64,000 bases of DNA from Rothia aeria (GCA_002355935.1 AP017895.1:2232001-2296000), one strand, 5' to 3'; positions 51,912-62,338 are shown, counted from the stretch's first letter. Notes: generated by a model not told the origin, from the sequence alone. Translations and numbers: made by a program.

Positions 51912-52997
51912 CTAGCGGGTCGGTTTTGCCCCGCGGCCGCCGAGCTGACGCCCAGTGTTCTCATCATTTTTCAGGGCGGCACGCAGCTCCTTGGGCAGGG
52001 AGAAGAGAATATCTTCCTTAGCGGTTTCTACCTCTTCGATGCTCTCGTACCCGTAGTCGGCCAGCAGCGCCAGCACCTCCTGCACCAGCACCTCAGGTAC
52101 CGACGCGCCGGAAGTCAGCCCCACGGTCGCCACACCCTCAAACCAGGATTCATCCACCTGGTGCGCGAAATCTACCCGTTCGGCGCGCTTGGCACCGTAT
52201 TCAAGCGCCACCTCTTTAAGCCGCACAGAGTTTGAAGAGTTCGCGGACCCCACCACAATCACCAGATCAGACTGCGGGGCGATCTCCTTAATAGCGCCCT
52301 GACGGTTTGAGGTGGCGTAGCAGATATCGTCTGAGGGCGGGTCTTGCAGGGACGGGAACCGCTCACGCAGCCGCGCCACAGTTTCTAGGGTCTCATCCAC
52401 CGACAGGGTGGTCTGGGAGATCCACACAACCTTCTCGGGGTCGCGCACGGTCACGGCGCCCACTTCGTCCGGGGAATTCACAATCTGAATATGGTCGGGC
52501 GCCTCACCGGCGGTACCTTCCACCTCTTCGTGCCCGGTGTGGCCAATGAGCAGAATATCGTAGTCCTGTTTTGCGAAGCGCACAGCCTCACGGTGCACCT
52601 TGTTCACCAGCGGGCAGGTCGCATCAATCGTGTTCAGCTGGCGCTGCCCCGCAGCGGACACCACGGCCGGGGACACCCCGTGCGCCGAGAACACGGTCAC
52701 GGACCCCTCGGGCACCTCATCCACCTCATCCACGAAAATAGCGCCCTGCTTCTCAAGGGTTTCAACCACGTGGCGGTTGTGCACAATCTGTTTACGCACA
52801 TACACGGGCGCGCCATAGTGTTCAAGGGCCTTCTCAACCGCGATCACGGCCCGGTCCACGCCAGCACAGTAGCCGCGTGGAGTGGCCAGCAGCACACGTT
52901 TTTGGCCGGTGACGGGTGCGGCGGCTTCTACGTCTTCGCGGGTGCGGCGTACCTTGGGGACGGGGGGCAGGCCAAGGGAGATGGTTTCAACGGACAT
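51912..52997 (-). CDS. ispH: 4-hydroxy-3-methylbut-2-enyl diphosphate reductase IspH
   Basis: Last step of the MEP isoprenoid pathway, giving IPP and DMAPP. 361 residues. Iron-sulfur cysteines in [19 protein letters not shown] and [21 protein letters not shown] and [11 protein letters not shown] are the remaining active-site motifs. Start ATG 52997. The frameshifted membrane gene upstream ends 28 bases before, in the same orientation. The 275-base gap downstream (51637-51911) contains only the kinase promoter region. Confidence 0.96.
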   Translation of the reverse strand: MSVETISLGLPPVPKVRRTREDVEAAAPVTGQKRVLLATPRGYCAGVDRAVIAVEKALEHYGAPVYVRKQIVHNRHVVETLEKQGAIFVDEVDEVPEGSVTVFSAHGVSPAVVSAAGQRQLNTIDATCPLVNKVHREAVRFAKQDYDILLIGHTGHEEVEGTAGEAPDHIQIVNSPDEVGAVTVRDPEKVVWISQTTLSVDETLETVARLRERFPSLQDPPSDDICYATSNRQGAIKEIAPQSDLVIVVGSANSSNSVRLKEVALEYGAKRAERVDFAHQVDESWFEGVATVGLTSGASVPEVLVQEVLALLADYGYESIEEVETAKEDILFSLPKELRAALKNDENTGRQLGGRGAKPTR

Positions 52998-53024
52998 GGT
53001 TACTATCCTACGTGGTTTGTTCTT

Positions 53025-54520
53025 CTAGTGTGTGGGCACTGTGGTGGTGCTCGCAGTGAGCCTGGTGAGTTTCACCAAAATACCCAGCAGCAGAGTAATG
53101 AGCGTTGCGATCAGGCTGTAGCTGGCGGTGGCACGGGCACTTGCGACCGCGTCGGGGCGTGCCCCATTAAACAGGCCGTCAAGGAATACTTTGCCGAGTT
53201 CGCTGCCCGGGTTCATGCCGAGGCTGGCCGGGGTTACCCCCTCCAGGTAAAAGGATGCACCCCAGGCGGCGAGGGTCGCGGCAATGAGCACGCACGCCAG
53301 GAACAGCGGCCTCCCGCGCGGCCACAGCAGCAGCGCAATGAGCATGCTCATGAGGGAGACCGTCAGGAACGTATCCGCCGAATCGGCGAACGATTTCAAC
53401 TGCATGATTTTACCGTGAACGGCTGTGCTGCTGCCATCCTCTAAGGTAATGTACCGGTTACCCCAGGAGGGGATGTCCGGGTCATAAATACCGAAGGTTC
53501 CCACGGCGGTGTCAAGTTCACGGTAAAACGCGCTAATGTCGAGCGCGGCGGGGGTGTTTTCGTCACTGATCAGGTGCGCATGCGTGTCGGTGGTGACCTG
53601 CCGCCACAGTTTCTTGTACTCGCCGGTGGTGGAGATTTTTTCGGCGGCTTCGGTGAGGGTTTTTTGTACACTGTCGCGGTTGTGCACCAGCAGCCGGTTC
53701 ACCCAGCTGCTGCCGTTAGGGTCTAAATATTTTTGAGCCCCTCAGAGTTCATCAGGTCGGTGACAGCGGCCTGCGCGACGCGTTTTTGCAGGTCTTGGTC
53801 GTCGGCCAGCCGGGAGCTGAGGTCGTTAAAGCCGCGGGTACTAATCAGGTGGGTCCCGGCCCATTTTCCGCCCGCCCCGAGGACGGCGGTAATAAGCGCG
53901 AGCGCAGCCAGCAGAATAGCGAGGGTGCGGCGCAGCCCGGCCGCGAACGGCTGGGCGGGCGGGGCCAGCAGCACCGAGGGCGCGCGCATCGGGTGCTCTG
54001 CGGGGATGCCCATGCCGTCGAGGTCGTCTTCGCTCACGTACCGCCCAGCCACGGCGTGGCCGAGTGTTTTGGTGTGGCTAAAAGCGGCCTCTTCGTCAAG
54101 GGCTACGGTGGGTTCTTCCTCGTCGGGGGTGTCGAGGGCTGCGGTGGTGTCGGATGAGTCAGATTCCGGCGCTGCCGTATCCGGCAGGGGCCGGGTTGTT
54201 TCTGCCATAGCCTGGTCTGTGTCCGGTTGCAGCTGCGCTGACTGCGGCTCTTCTGAGGGTGAGTCAGCGGGCTGCGGGTCTGTGTGCTGTGGGTCTGCGG
54301 ATTTCGGCGTATTATCGCGGGTTTCGGTGCCGCCGGTGTCTAGGGAGGTGCCAGTTTCTGGCGTGTTCCCATCGGGTTCGGCGGCGGAGGTGTCCGTGCC
54401 AGATGGCACCACCTCGCCCGCACCGGGTAAAGGTTTGGTGCGTTCAGGTTGTTCGGGGTTCTCTAGCGTTTCGGGGGTCTTAGGGTTCTTGGCAGTTCCG
54501 CCGGTTGAGGGTGCGCCCAT
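53025..54520 (-). pseudogene. Large membrane protein upstream of ispH, frameshifted at an A run
   Basis: 498 residues when restored. An acidic, Pro/Thr/Glu-rich cytoplasmic region of about 185 residues, one helix (RRTLAILLAALALITAVLGA), an extracytoplasmic domain of about 150 residues, then three helices (SLMSMLIALLLWP, ACVLIAATLAAWG, YSLIATLITLLLGILV). The frame stops at LKNI (53723); adding one base to the five-T run 53730-53734 gives LKKYLDPNGSSWVNRLLVHN and continues to 53025. Family unrecognised. Start at 54520 (MGAPSTGG). Confidence 0.8.
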
Positions 54521-54632
54521 ACTGATTAGAGTACCCTGTGCCGCCTGCGGGGTTTAGCGAGTGTGCCCTCAGCTAAACACATTGGTGAGTTTCCGGCGCG
54601 TCCGGCGGCGTATCGGTGGTAGAAATAGATGT

Positions 54633-55928
54633 ATGAGTAATTTTGATGCCCGCCCGCAGGTGCTCGCGGTGCCGCCCGCGCATGAGCGGCAGATTCCCGC
54701 CACCTCCAGCGAGACGAGCGCCGTGAACCCCTGGCCGCTGGCGCTTTTGGCGCGCAACCTCAAGGCGCATATTGAGAAGGTGCCGCAGCTGTGGGTTGAG
54801 GCGCAGGTGATTTCGCTCAATAACCGGCGCGGCAGCGTGTTCATTGACCTGAAAGACCTGGAGGCTGACGCCACGTTCTCTCTGGCGCTTTTTGGCCGCG
54901 CCGCCTACAGCATCGGCAAAGACGTGGTGCCGGGCGCGCGTGTGGTGGTGCTGGCGAAACCAAGTTTCTGGGTTCCTAGCGGGCGCCTGTCGCTGGTGGG
55001 TGAGCGTATCCACGCGGTGGGCACCGGCAACCTGCACGAGCGGCTGCAGCAGCTGCGTGAGGCGCTGGCCGCTGAGGGGCTGTTCGCGGATTCCCGCAAG
55101 AAGCCGCTGCCGCTGCTGCCGCAGAAGGTGGGGCTGGTGACCGGGCGTGATTCCGACGCCATGAAAGACGTGATCCGTAACGCCTCGCTCCGGTGGCCGG
55201 GGGTTGTTTTTGAGGTGCGGCAGGTGGCGGTGCAGGGCGCGAACGCGGTGCGTGAGGTGTGTGCGGCGCTCTCGGAGCTGGATGCCGACCCGCTGGTGGA
55301 TGTGATTGTGCTGGCCCGCGGCGGCGGCTCATTTGAGGACCTGCTGCCGTTCTCGGACGAGTCGCTGGTGCGTGCGGTCGCGGCGGCCCACACCCCGGTG
55401 GTGTCGGCGATCGGGCATGAGGCCGACTCCCCCATCGTTGACGCGGTGGCTGATGTGCGCGCCTCCACCCCTACGGATGCCGGCAAGCGCATCGTGCCGG
55501 ATGTGGCGGAGGAGTTCGCCCGGATTAGTGAGGCACGCGGGCGTATTGACAGGGCCATCGCCGGGTATTTGAGTAACCAGTGGCAGTATGTGCAGCAGTT
55601 ACGGCAGCGCCCGGTGTTTACCAGCCCCGAGAATGACCTGGGGTGGCGCGCCGATGATGTGCACCGTTTACGGGAGCGGGCGCTGGTGTCGGTGCAGCAC
55701 CGGCTGGCGCGTGAGCAGGATGCGGTGGCGCACACCCTGGCGCGGGTGCGGTCTCTCTCCCCTGAGCTGACGCTGCGGCGCGGGTACGCGATTGTGCAGC
55801 GGGCTGACGGGGCGCTGGTGCGGGATGCCTCCGCGCTGACCGTGGGTGAGAAACTGACGGTACGCGCCGGGGTTGGCAGCGCGGATGCGTCCGTCACCGG
55901 GGTGCACGCATCGAATGTGGACGCCTGA
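54633..55928 (+). CDS. xseA: Exodeoxyribonuclease VII large subunit
   Basis: 431 residues from the ATG 54633. N-terminal OB fold (LWVEAQVISLNNRRGSVFID), then the catalytic domain with GLVTGRDSDAMKDVIRNASL, VDVIVLARGGGSFEDLLPF, SAIGHEADSPIVDAVADVRA and PTDAGKR, and the C-terminal LRRGYAIVQ. The frame is open upstream without similarity. Degrades single-stranded DNA from either end together with XseB encoded 124 bases downstream. Confidence 0.96.
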   Translation: MSNFDARPQVLAVPPAHERQIPATSSETSAVNPWPLALLARNLKAHIEKVPQLWVEAQVISLNNRRGSVFIDLKDLEADATFSLALFGRAAYSIGKDVVPGARVVVLAKPSFWVPSGRLSLVGERIHAVGTGNLHERLQQLREALAAEGLFADSRKKPLPLLPQKVGLVTGRDSDAMKDVIRNASLRWPGVVFEVRQVAVQGANAVREVCAALSELDADPLVDVIVLARGGGSFEDLLPFSDESLVRAVAAAHTPVVSAIGHEADSPIVDAVADVRASTPTDAGKRIVPDVAEEFARISEARGRIDRAIAGYLSNQWQYVQQLRQRPVFTSPENDLGWRADDVHRLRERALVSVQHRLAREQDAVAHTLARVRSLSPELTLRRGYAIVQRADGALVRDASALTVGEKLTVRAGVGSADASVTGVHASNVDA

Positions 55929-56052
55929 GCTCGGTCCCGTCAGCGCCCCTGTGTGACGCACCGGGCCGGTGCCGCACCGGCTGCAGGGGTGGCACTAGAA
56001 GTTTTTAGACCCTGCCAGATTTTATGAGAACCCCACCAGAAAGGGACAGAAC

Positions 56053-56322
56053 ATGGCCGAAAACATTAGTTTTAATACCGAGTCGCTGGGTGCGCCGGTT
56101 GATACGCTCAGCTACGAGCAGGCGCGCGCCGAACTTGAGAACGTGGTGCGGCAGCTGGAATCGGGTGCATCCGATTTGGAAACTTCCATCGCCCTGTGGG
56201 AACGCGGTGAGTCCCTGGCGAAACGGTGCGAGGCGTGGCTTGAGGGCGCCCGCGAAAAACTTAATGAGGCGCGCGCCGAGCAGCGTGAAGACGCCGAAGA
56301 CGGGGAGGAAACACACGGCTAG
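56053..56322 (+). CDS. xseB: Exodeoxyribonuclease VII small subunit
   Basis: 89 residues. [20 protein letters not shown] and [22 protein letters not shown], followed by a coiled acidic tail, is the XseB pattern. Forms the exonuclease VII complex with XseA. Followed by a strong terminator. Confidence 0.95.
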   Translation: MAENISFNTESLGAPVDTLSYEQARAELENVVRQLESGASDLETSIALWERGESLAKRCEAWLEGAREKLNEARAEQREDAEDGEETHG

Positions 56323-56351
56323 CCCCTCCGGCTAACTCACGTGGCACGCTA

Positions 56352-56394
56352 AACGTCCGGGCACCTGCGGTTATTTCGCGGGTGCCCGGACGTT
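56352..56394. terminator. Bidirectional terminator between xseB and alaA
   Basis: AACGTCCGGGCACC (56352) pairs perfectly with GGTGCCCGGACGTT (56381), with an extra CG/CG inside. Confidence 0.85.
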
Positions 56395-56419
56395 CGCTTC
56401 TTGTTCTCACACCTGCCGG

Positions 56420-57643
56420 TTAGGCACGCTGCTTGTAGTCGGAGAGGAACTCCCCCAGCCGGTTCAGCGCATCGGTGAGGGTCTGCACATCCGGCAAAAA
56501 CACCAGGCGGAAGTGGTCGGGCTTATGCCAGTTAAACGCGCCACCGTGGCTGAACAGGATCTTCTGCTCCTTCAGAAGGTCAAGCATGAATTTCTCATCG
56601 TCCACAATGTTGAACTTCTCAGTATCGACCTTGGGGAACAGGTACAGCGCCCCGTCCGACTGGTTGCAGCTAATACCGTCAATCTCGTTCAGCATGCGGT
56701 ACGCCACGTCACGCTGCTCATGCAGCCGCCCGCCGGGCGCCACCAGCGCATCAATGGACTGGTACCCGCCCAAGGCGGTCTGGATAGCGTGCTGGGCGGG
56801 CACATTCGAGCATAGGCGCATCGAGGCGAGCAGGGTGATGCCCTCAATATAGTTGGCGGCCTCATGTTTGGGGCCGGTAATCGCAACCCAGCCGGCACGG
56901 TAACCGCACACCCGGTACGCCTTCGACAGGCCTGAGAAGGTCAGGCACAGCACGTCGTCACCGGTGAGGGTGGCCAGGTTAATGGCTTCGGCGCCGTCGT
57001 AAATAATTTTCTCGTAGATTTCGTCGGTGAACACCACCAGCTCATGTTCGCGGGCCACATCCACTATCTGCTGCAGGATGTGGCGCGGGTACACGGAACC
57101 TGTGGGGTTATTCGGGTTAATAACCACGATCCCTTTGGTGCGTGAGGTGATCTTCGATTTAATGTCTTCAAGGTCGGGGTACCAGTTGTTTTCCTCATCG
57201 CACAGGTAGTGCACGGGCTTACCGCCTGATAGCGCCACCGAGGCGGTCCACAGCGGGTAGTCGGGCATGGGCACGAGGATCTCGTCGTCAGTTTCGCACA
57301 GTGCCTGCAAGGTCATGGGGATCAGCTCGGACACCCCGTTGCCCAGGTACACATCGTTAGGTTCCAGGTCGAGGATGCCCCGGTTCTGGTAGTGCTGCAC
57401 AATGGCGGTTCGCGCCGAGTACAGCCCGCGCGAATCGGAGTACCCCTGCGTGACGGGCAGGTGGCGGATAATATCCATCATGATCGCGTCCGGCGCTTCG
57501 AACCCGAAAGGCGCGGTATTACCAATATTGAGTTTGAGGATGCGGTGTCCCATCGCCTCCATGCGGTTCGCTTCTTCGAGAATAGGTCCGCGGATATCGT
57601 AGAGGACGTTATTGAGCTTCGACGACTGACGGTACTTAGTCAT
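56420..57643 (-). CDS. alaA: AlaA-like alanine/aspartate aminotransferase
   Basis: 407 residues from the ATG 57643 (AAGGA about 7 bases before). PLP fold type I with KLNIGNTAPFGFEAPD, QGYSDSRGLYSAR, INPNNPTGSVYPRH, DEIYEKIIYDG and the Schiff-base Lys in FSGLSKAYRVCGYRAGW. It resembles E. coli AlaA closely along its length, so pyruvate-glutamate transamination to alanine is likely. The upstream binding-protein gene ends three bases before. Confidence 0.93.
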   Translation of the reverse strand: MTKYRQSSKLNNVLYDIRGPILEEANRMEAMGHRILKLNIGNTAPFGFEAPDAIMMDIIRHLPVTQGYSDSRGLYSARTAIVQHYQNRGILDLEPNDVYLGNGVSELIPMTLQALCETDDEILVPMPDYPLWTASVALSGGKPVHYLCDEENNWYPDLEDIKSKITSRTKGIVVINPNNPTGSVYPRHILQQIVDVAREHELVVFTDEIYEKIIYDGAEAINLATLTGDDVLCLTFSGLSKAYRVCGYRAGWVAITGPKHEAANYIEGITLLASMRLCSNVPAQHAIQTALGGYQSIDALVAPGGRLHEQRDVAYRMLNEIDGISCNQSDGALYLFPKVDTEKFNIVDDEKFMLDLLKEQKILFSHGGAFNWHKPDHFRLVFLPDVQTLTDALNRLGEFLSDYKQRA

Positions 57644-57645
57644 AT

Positions 57646-58742
57646 TCACTTCCTTGGGTGGTCGAGCCAGAATTTTGCTGCTTCGTCTTCGGCGACGGGG
57701 TTTGTTCCACTCGTGAGGCGAAGTAGAAAGGTCAGATTACCGGTATCTAATGTAGATGATACGCGGTTAATGGCCTCCTGTGCACTAGATGGCAGGCTTT
57801 GCCGCACAAGAGGCACCAGCTGTTGGTTCAGCTGGGTGGACTGGGGGTCTTCGAGCATGGTGAACCGGTTATCCTCAATGCTCGGGTCGATACTGTGCAG
57901 AAGCGCCACCTGCACCGCGTCTTTAGCCAGCAGCTGTTCCCGTTCGGTGCTCTCATTAGCCACCTTCGTGGCGGGAACCTGGTACTTGTACACGTTCTTG
58001 AGCAGGGCAATCCCGTAGTTTCCGGTGTTATACGCCTCGGGCACGGCAAAGGTAAGGGGCGCTTTCACTTCGGGCAGCTGGTTCAGGCTATTGAACTTAT
58101 ACCGGGCCCCGGTGGCGTTGGTGGTCACCAGAACGTTGCGGTTTTGGGCGCTGACGGTATCCATCAGTTTCAGGTGACCCGGGATGATTTTACCGATGGC
58201 TGAGAGCGTGTCACTAAGTGATAAGGCCCGCGGTTTAATGGGGTCGCTGGTGGGGGTCGGGCTGGGGCTTGGACTAATATCGGCGGGGATGCTGGGGGTA
58301 GCTGAGGGGGTGAGGGTCACCCCGGCGCTGGCGGCGGAGGCACTGGCGGAGGCTGTCTGATGCTCCGCCTGCAGCTGGGCGGGGCTGAGCGTACCGTTCT
58401 TCGTCAGGTGCAGCAGCAAGTCGCCGGTGAAGTCAACGGCAACATCAAGGCGCGTGTTTTCGGTGGCGCCCAGGGCCGCCAGGTACTCGTCGCGGTTATT
58501 ATTGTGCCCAATAACCTCCACCGTGTACCCCACGTTCCGCAGCGCCTGGGCGTACGCGTGGGCAACAATGGTTTTAGCCCCCAACACCCCGGTGGTGACG
58601 TAGAGGGTGCCGTAGGCTGAGGCGGAGGGATCCACCTTGGGTTTATTGTCCCCGGCGGAGCAGGCAGCCAGGATGGGGGCGAGCGCGGCGGCAGTGAGCG
58701 CCGATCGGCGGCTCACAAGCGGGCGGGGCGGGGTGTGTTCAT
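57646..58742 (-). pseudogene. Osmoprotectant-type ABC substrate-binding lipoprotein, apparent frameshift at its start
   Basis: OpuAC/ProX-like binding protein for quaternary-amine compounds: TIVAHAYAQALRNVGYTVEV, LDVAVDFTGDLLLHL, later VPEAYNTGNYGIALLKNVYK and AVQVALLHSIDPSI. N-terminal SRRSALTAAA and lipobox LAAC mark a Tat lipoprotein. A central Ser/Pro insert (about 125-165) is unusual. ATG 58742 has AGGAAAC upstream and overlaps the Nudix stop by ATGA; it joins the frame only if one base is added to the G run at 58730-58733 (or 58725-58728). GTG 58716 is the unrepaired alternative. No permease genes are adjacent. Confidence 0.8.
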
Positions 58743-59245
58743 GATAGTTTCCTGGCGTTCTCGTCGGCGAGGAATTCGCGGTATTCCAAGGCCCAGGCGG
58801 CGGCGTTGGCGTACCCCATCATGGAGGCCACTTCATCAATAATGGTGCCGTAGCGCAGCGTATCGATTTCGCTAATGGGAACCCAGCGGGCAATGTCTGA
58901 GGAGCCGTTTTCTTCGGCCCGCAGCTGGCCGGTGACGATGTGCGCCCGGTAGATAATGCGTAAGGCGCAGAACGGCAGGGAGTTGCCGTACATGCCGTTG
59001 CGTGCGGGGAAATGCCCGGCGTGCACGCCCAGGACGTCTTCAATGGCAACGCTGTACCCGGTTTCTTCAAGAGTTTCCCGCAGGGCTGTTTCGTCGGCCT
59101 GCTCCCCCGGTTCCATGCCGCCGCCGGGTAGCGTCCACAGGGGCTCGTGCGAGCGGTCTTCGGGCGCCCAGCGGGTCATGAGCAGTTTGCCCTGCTCAAT
59201 AACAACCGCGTAGGCGGCGGGTCGGGTCTCCATTGCTAATGCCAT
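58739..59245 (-). CDS. Nudix hydrolase
   Basis: 168 residues. Nudix box GGGMEPGEQADETALRETLE with EETGY following. ATG 59245 is chosen because a TAGAAT box (59253-59258) lies 7 bases upstream, which suggests a leaderless message; ATG 59233 is possible. Overlaps the downstream binding-protein gene by ATGA. Substrate unknown. Confidence 0.85.
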   Translation of the reverse strand: MALAMETRPAAYAVVIEQGKLLMTRWAPEDRSHEPLWTLPGGGMEPGEQADETALRETLEETGYSVAIEDVLGVHAGHFPARNGMYGNSLPFCALRIIYRAHIVTGQLRAEENGSSDIARWVPISEIDTLRYGTIIDEVASMMGYANAAAWALEYREFLADENARKLS

Positions 59246-59328
59246 AGATTCGATTCTACCGCGTCTTCTTGGGCGTTCGGCCTGTTTACTGGTGGCGCTA
59301 TTCACCCGTGATGGCGGGTGTGGGCAGG

Positions 59329-60378
59329 CTACCGGCGTTTACCGGTTCGCCTGCCGTTTCGTCCCGGTTTGCTGCCTGCGGCGGCTTTGCGCCGGGAGGT
59401 GCCGCCAGTGCGGGAGGCGGCTGTTTTCTGGTGGCGTGCTTCTCGGCGGGCATTAGCCGCACGGGATTTCGCTGTGGTTTTGGCGCGTTCACCGGCTATG
59501 CGGGTGCGGCGGGCCTGGGCGGTTTCGCTGCCCCGGTTACTGGATGCGGTGCGCCCGCGCACGATGCCGATAAAGTCCTGGATGAGCACCTCAAACTCGT
59601 CGTCTTTCTCGCCCTGGACCGTATCGGGGGTGGGGGCTGCCGGGGTACGGGGCCACACCAGGTGCACGGGGTACGGCTCGGCGTCGGGTACCGGACGGTA
59701 GGTGAGGTCTTTGCGGTGGTGCAGACGGGCCACCGACATGGGGGTGATGTACAGACCCACCCCGGCAGCTACCAGTTCGATAGCGTCCGCATGGGTGGGA
59801 ATCTGCGGCAAAAACCGGGGGTTCTGTTGGCGCCACTGCTGTGAGGCTTCACCCCAGGCGGGGAACTCCTCGGGCTCATGCAGCAGGAACTCCTCAGCCA
59901 TCTCACCTAGGGGAACCTCGTCGAGCACGGTGAGCACATGGTCTTTGGGCAGCACCACCACGGGTACTTCCTCGTACAGGCGGATGCTGTGGTACCGGTC
60001 TTTGTCGGGGGTTTCCTGTGCGGCGGCACGCATTATGGCCATGTGCGCTAACGGCTCGAAACGGGCTTCGCCGCTGGTGCTGTTCGGGGTGCTGAGCGCG
60101 GTAGTGAGTGCCTCAAGACCGGCCCCTTCGCGAAGCGGTATTTCGGCCAGCGGGGCGGTTCTGCCGTAGCGTTCGTGCCAGCGGGTGAACCATTTTCCGG
60201 GCATTACCCCCGGCTCGTAGCCGATGCGTAAGCTGGCACGGCTCAGCACCGGTGCGGGTGCTGCCTGCGCCGAGTAGATGAGCCCGGCGGCGGGGGCGGC
60301 AAGCTCAATGCTGGACTCCTGCTGGGTGCTTGGCGGTACCGGTTTTGCGGGTGTAGCAGCTTCGGGGGTTTCGTTCAT
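59329..60378 (-). CDS. LysR-type ligand-binding protein without HTH, with a basic tail
   Basis: 349 residues. The N-terminal 50 residues are Pro/Ala-rich and show no HTH. SRASLRIGYEPGVMPGKWFTRW begins a LysR-type periplasmic-binding fold (RLYEEVPVVVLPKDHVL, ELVAAGVGLYITPMSVARL, HLVWPR). The last 75 residues are Arg/Lys-rich (RIAGERAKTTAKSRAANARR and so on) and could bind nucleic acid. Similar HTH-less proteins occur in Micrococcaceae. Function unknown. Confidence 0.75.
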   Translation of the reverse strand: MNETPEAATPAKPVPPSTQQESSIELAAPAAGLIYSAQAAPAPVLSRASLRIGYEPGVMPGKWFTRWHERYGRTAPLAEIPLREGAGLEALTTALSTPNSTSGEARFEPLAHMAIMRAAAQETPDKDRYHSIRLYEEVPVVVLPKDHVLTVLDEVPLGEMAEEFLLHEPEEFPAWGEASQQWRQQNPRFLPQIPTHADAIELVAAGVGLYITPMSVARLHHRKDLTYRPVPDAEPYPVHLVWPRTPAAPTPDTVQGEKDDEFEVLIQDFIGIVRGRTASSNRGSETAQARRTRIAGERAKTTAKSRAANARREARHQKTAASRTGGTSRRKAAAGSKPGRNGRRTGKRR

Positions 60379-60415
60379 GCCTTTACGCTAGCACAGTGGA
60401 CGGCGGCGGCCCCGG

Positions 60416-60889
60416 TTACGGGCGGGGTTTGCGGTCGGTGATGAGTTCACGCACTTTAGAGATTCCCAGGCTGAGGAGCACGATTACCGCTAGGGCAACC
60501 GGCAGCATCCACGGCTGCAGCCCCAGGGCGGCGAGCACTGCGAACCCCACGGTGGTGTAGATGACGGCCCAGATGAAAGTGCCCACGAGCATGGCCGGGA
60601 CCCAACGGCGTAACGGCATTTTCGTGAACCCGGTGGTGATAATGACGGCGGTTTGGAAGCCTACGGTGAGGAAGCACAGCGGCACGGCTAATACGCCCCA
60701 GCGGTTCACGAACGCTGTGGCCCGCTGGTATATGGGGGTGTCCATTGCTTCCCGGATGCGGCTCAAGCGTGCCCCTCCGGCGGCAGCCAGGTAGCCGAGC
60801 AGAAACACAATGGACGTGCGGATAATGCCGATCGCCCACAGGCAGGCAACGGCCGCCTCTACAGGTAGGGAATCGAACCATTCTTTCAC
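60416..60889 (-). CDS. DedA-like membrane protein
   Basis: 157 residues from a GTG at 60889. Four to five helices; FVNRWGVLAVPLCFLTVGFQ, TAVIITTGFTKMPLRRWVPA and LVGTFIWAVIYTTVGF match the reentrant-helix core of DedA/VTT proteins in shortened form. These are linked to lipid flipping. Single gene. Confidence 0.7.
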   Translation of the reverse strand: MKEWFDSLPVEAAVACLWAIGIIRTSIVFLLGYLAAAGGARLSRIREAMDTPIYQRATAFVNRWGVLAVPLCFLTVGFQTAVIITTGFTKMPLRRWVPAMLVGTFIWAVIYTTVGFAVLAALGLQPWMLPVALAVIVLLSLGISKVRELITDRKPRP

Positions 60890-61097
60890 TCTGCCATTCT
60901 CTCACGTTTTACCCACCCATACCGCTGCATGTTACCGGCCTTACTCACAGCTGAGGGTGCGCAAAGAGGGGCGGGGAAAAAGTTTAAATATTTTTTGCGC
61001 CCTAGCCGTGCCCGGTTTTTGCCCGCAAATACACGGAACTAATTTAGGTATACCTTGCTTTGCAGACAGGTTGTCACTATTTCTTGGGATATTCGGG

Positions 61098-61240
61098 TTG
61101 GCACACCCCCATTAATTAGGTTATATTTTATTACCAAATAGCGAGAGTCCTTGTGGGAAGGATTCTTCCGCGAAACGGTTTCGAAGACTTTTCTTCCTGT
61201 GTGTGATGCGAGGAGGGGGTTCCGCCCGGAACTCCCTCCT
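61098..61240 (+). ncRNA. Candidate small RNA with promoter and terminator-like hairpin
   Basis: In the 505-base gap 60890-61394. TTGGCA (61098-61103) and TTATAT (61121-61126) with a 17-base spacer form a promoter. About 85 bases later AGGAGGGGGTTCCG (61211) pairs with CGGAACTCCCTCCT, ending at 61240. No good open frame lies between. An AGGTATACCT palindrome at 61046-61055 precedes the promoter. Speculative. Confidence 0.35.
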
Positions 61241-61394
61241 TACCTTAACTGCGACGGAAGCTGCTGCACCCAGTACATTCGCCACACAGAAGCCTACATT
61301 TAAAGTAATAGTTAAATGTACGTGCTTATGGGCCGCGTGTTCTCTAGGATAGAGATAGCTGGTATATCACGCACTTGAGAGGAAACCGGTTACC

Positions 61395-62097
61395 ATGACT
61401 TCCGAGATAACCCGCCGCGCGGCCCTGGGCTTTGCGGGCGTAACATCCCTAACACTTCTTGCGGCCTGCGGGTCTGGCACAGCTATTAAAGGCTCCTCCA
61501 GCGAGTCTTCATCGGCCGCTAAAAAGGACTACAAAGGCGAAGTGAAACTGGAAGAGTACGATACTTCTGCTGGTACCTTTGAGCCCGCAACCCACGACAC
61601 TCCGCCCAAAAACGTTCCCAAACCTATTAAGCCCAAAACGCTGACGAAGATTCCGTAGCCGGGCTGTATTCCAGTATTGCATTTCTTGGGGCTGCCCTCA
61701 CGTATGCTTTAGTGACCGGGGACGTTGGGCCGATCAACGAATCCGCTCTTAGTGAGGAAGATCAGAAAGGATTTAAGTCTGCGGTCACCCTAGATAAAAT
61801 CCGTGAGGGTAAATATTGGGAGGCCGAGTCCAAAGTTGTGATTTTCTTAGAGACCTCGGAGCCCACAAAAGAAGGGATGAGTACATCTGGTTGCATAAGA
61901 TGGAATCACGGCACGGGGCGTTCCGGGTAGATGTGACAGAGACTTCTACCGAGCGCTCCGTGAAGGTGAGCACCATCCCCACAAGCCAGCAGGTGAGTAA
62001 GGGAAGTGGGAAGATTAAAGCAAAATACACTGGTGGTCGGTGGGTCATTGATATTGAGTTTGACGAGTCAAGCTCCAGCCCCTCACCGTCTTACTAA
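61395..62097 (+). pseudogene. DUF6318-like lipoprotein paralogue 2, two frameshifts
   Basis: 234 residues when restored. Tat-type signal MTSEITRRAALGFAGVTSL with lipobox LAAC, then YDTSAGTFEPATHDTPP and NVPKPIKPK. The frame breaks at AAAA 61635-61638 and again at AAAA 61867-61870; adding one A to each restores KNADEDSVAGLYSSIAFLGA and PTKRRDEYIWLHKMESRHGA. The convergent paralogue keeps five A at the first site, direct evidence of run contraction here. GAGAGGAAA precedes the ATG, as for the paralogue at 9316. Confidence 0.85.
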
Positions 62098-62130
62098 GAA
62101 CCACCCCATCCCGAACATCCGGGTGACAGC

Positions 62131-62162
62131 AAGGGAGGAGTCCTAAGAGGGACTCCTCCCTT
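62131..62162. terminator. Hairpin terminator after lipoprotein paralogue 2
   Basis: AAGGGAGGAGTCC (62131) pairs with GGACTCCTCCCTT (to 62162) around a 6-base loop. Confidence 0.8.
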
Positions 62163-62338
62163 ACGTATACACCCAAATAGCCCTAGATATTGCACTCCGA
62201 CTACGGAAAATACACGGGTACAGGGAACGGGCAGAAGCCTTCTCTAGCCCCTCTGCTGTTCAAAGAAAGCCCCCATCATTATGGTGCTGGGCCATGATTC
62301 GTCCCCGTTCACAGAAAGCACACTATAAGAAACGCGCC

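Noticed and set aside
60860-60889. tRNA T-arm-like GGTTCGATTCCC on the minus strand
   Set aside because: It encodes the start of the DedA-like protein (EWFDSLP) and no acceptor, D or anticodon arms are present.
61044-61062. DtxR/IdeR iron box
   Set aside because: Only about half of the consensus positions match and no gene starts close by; kept only as a palindrome note.
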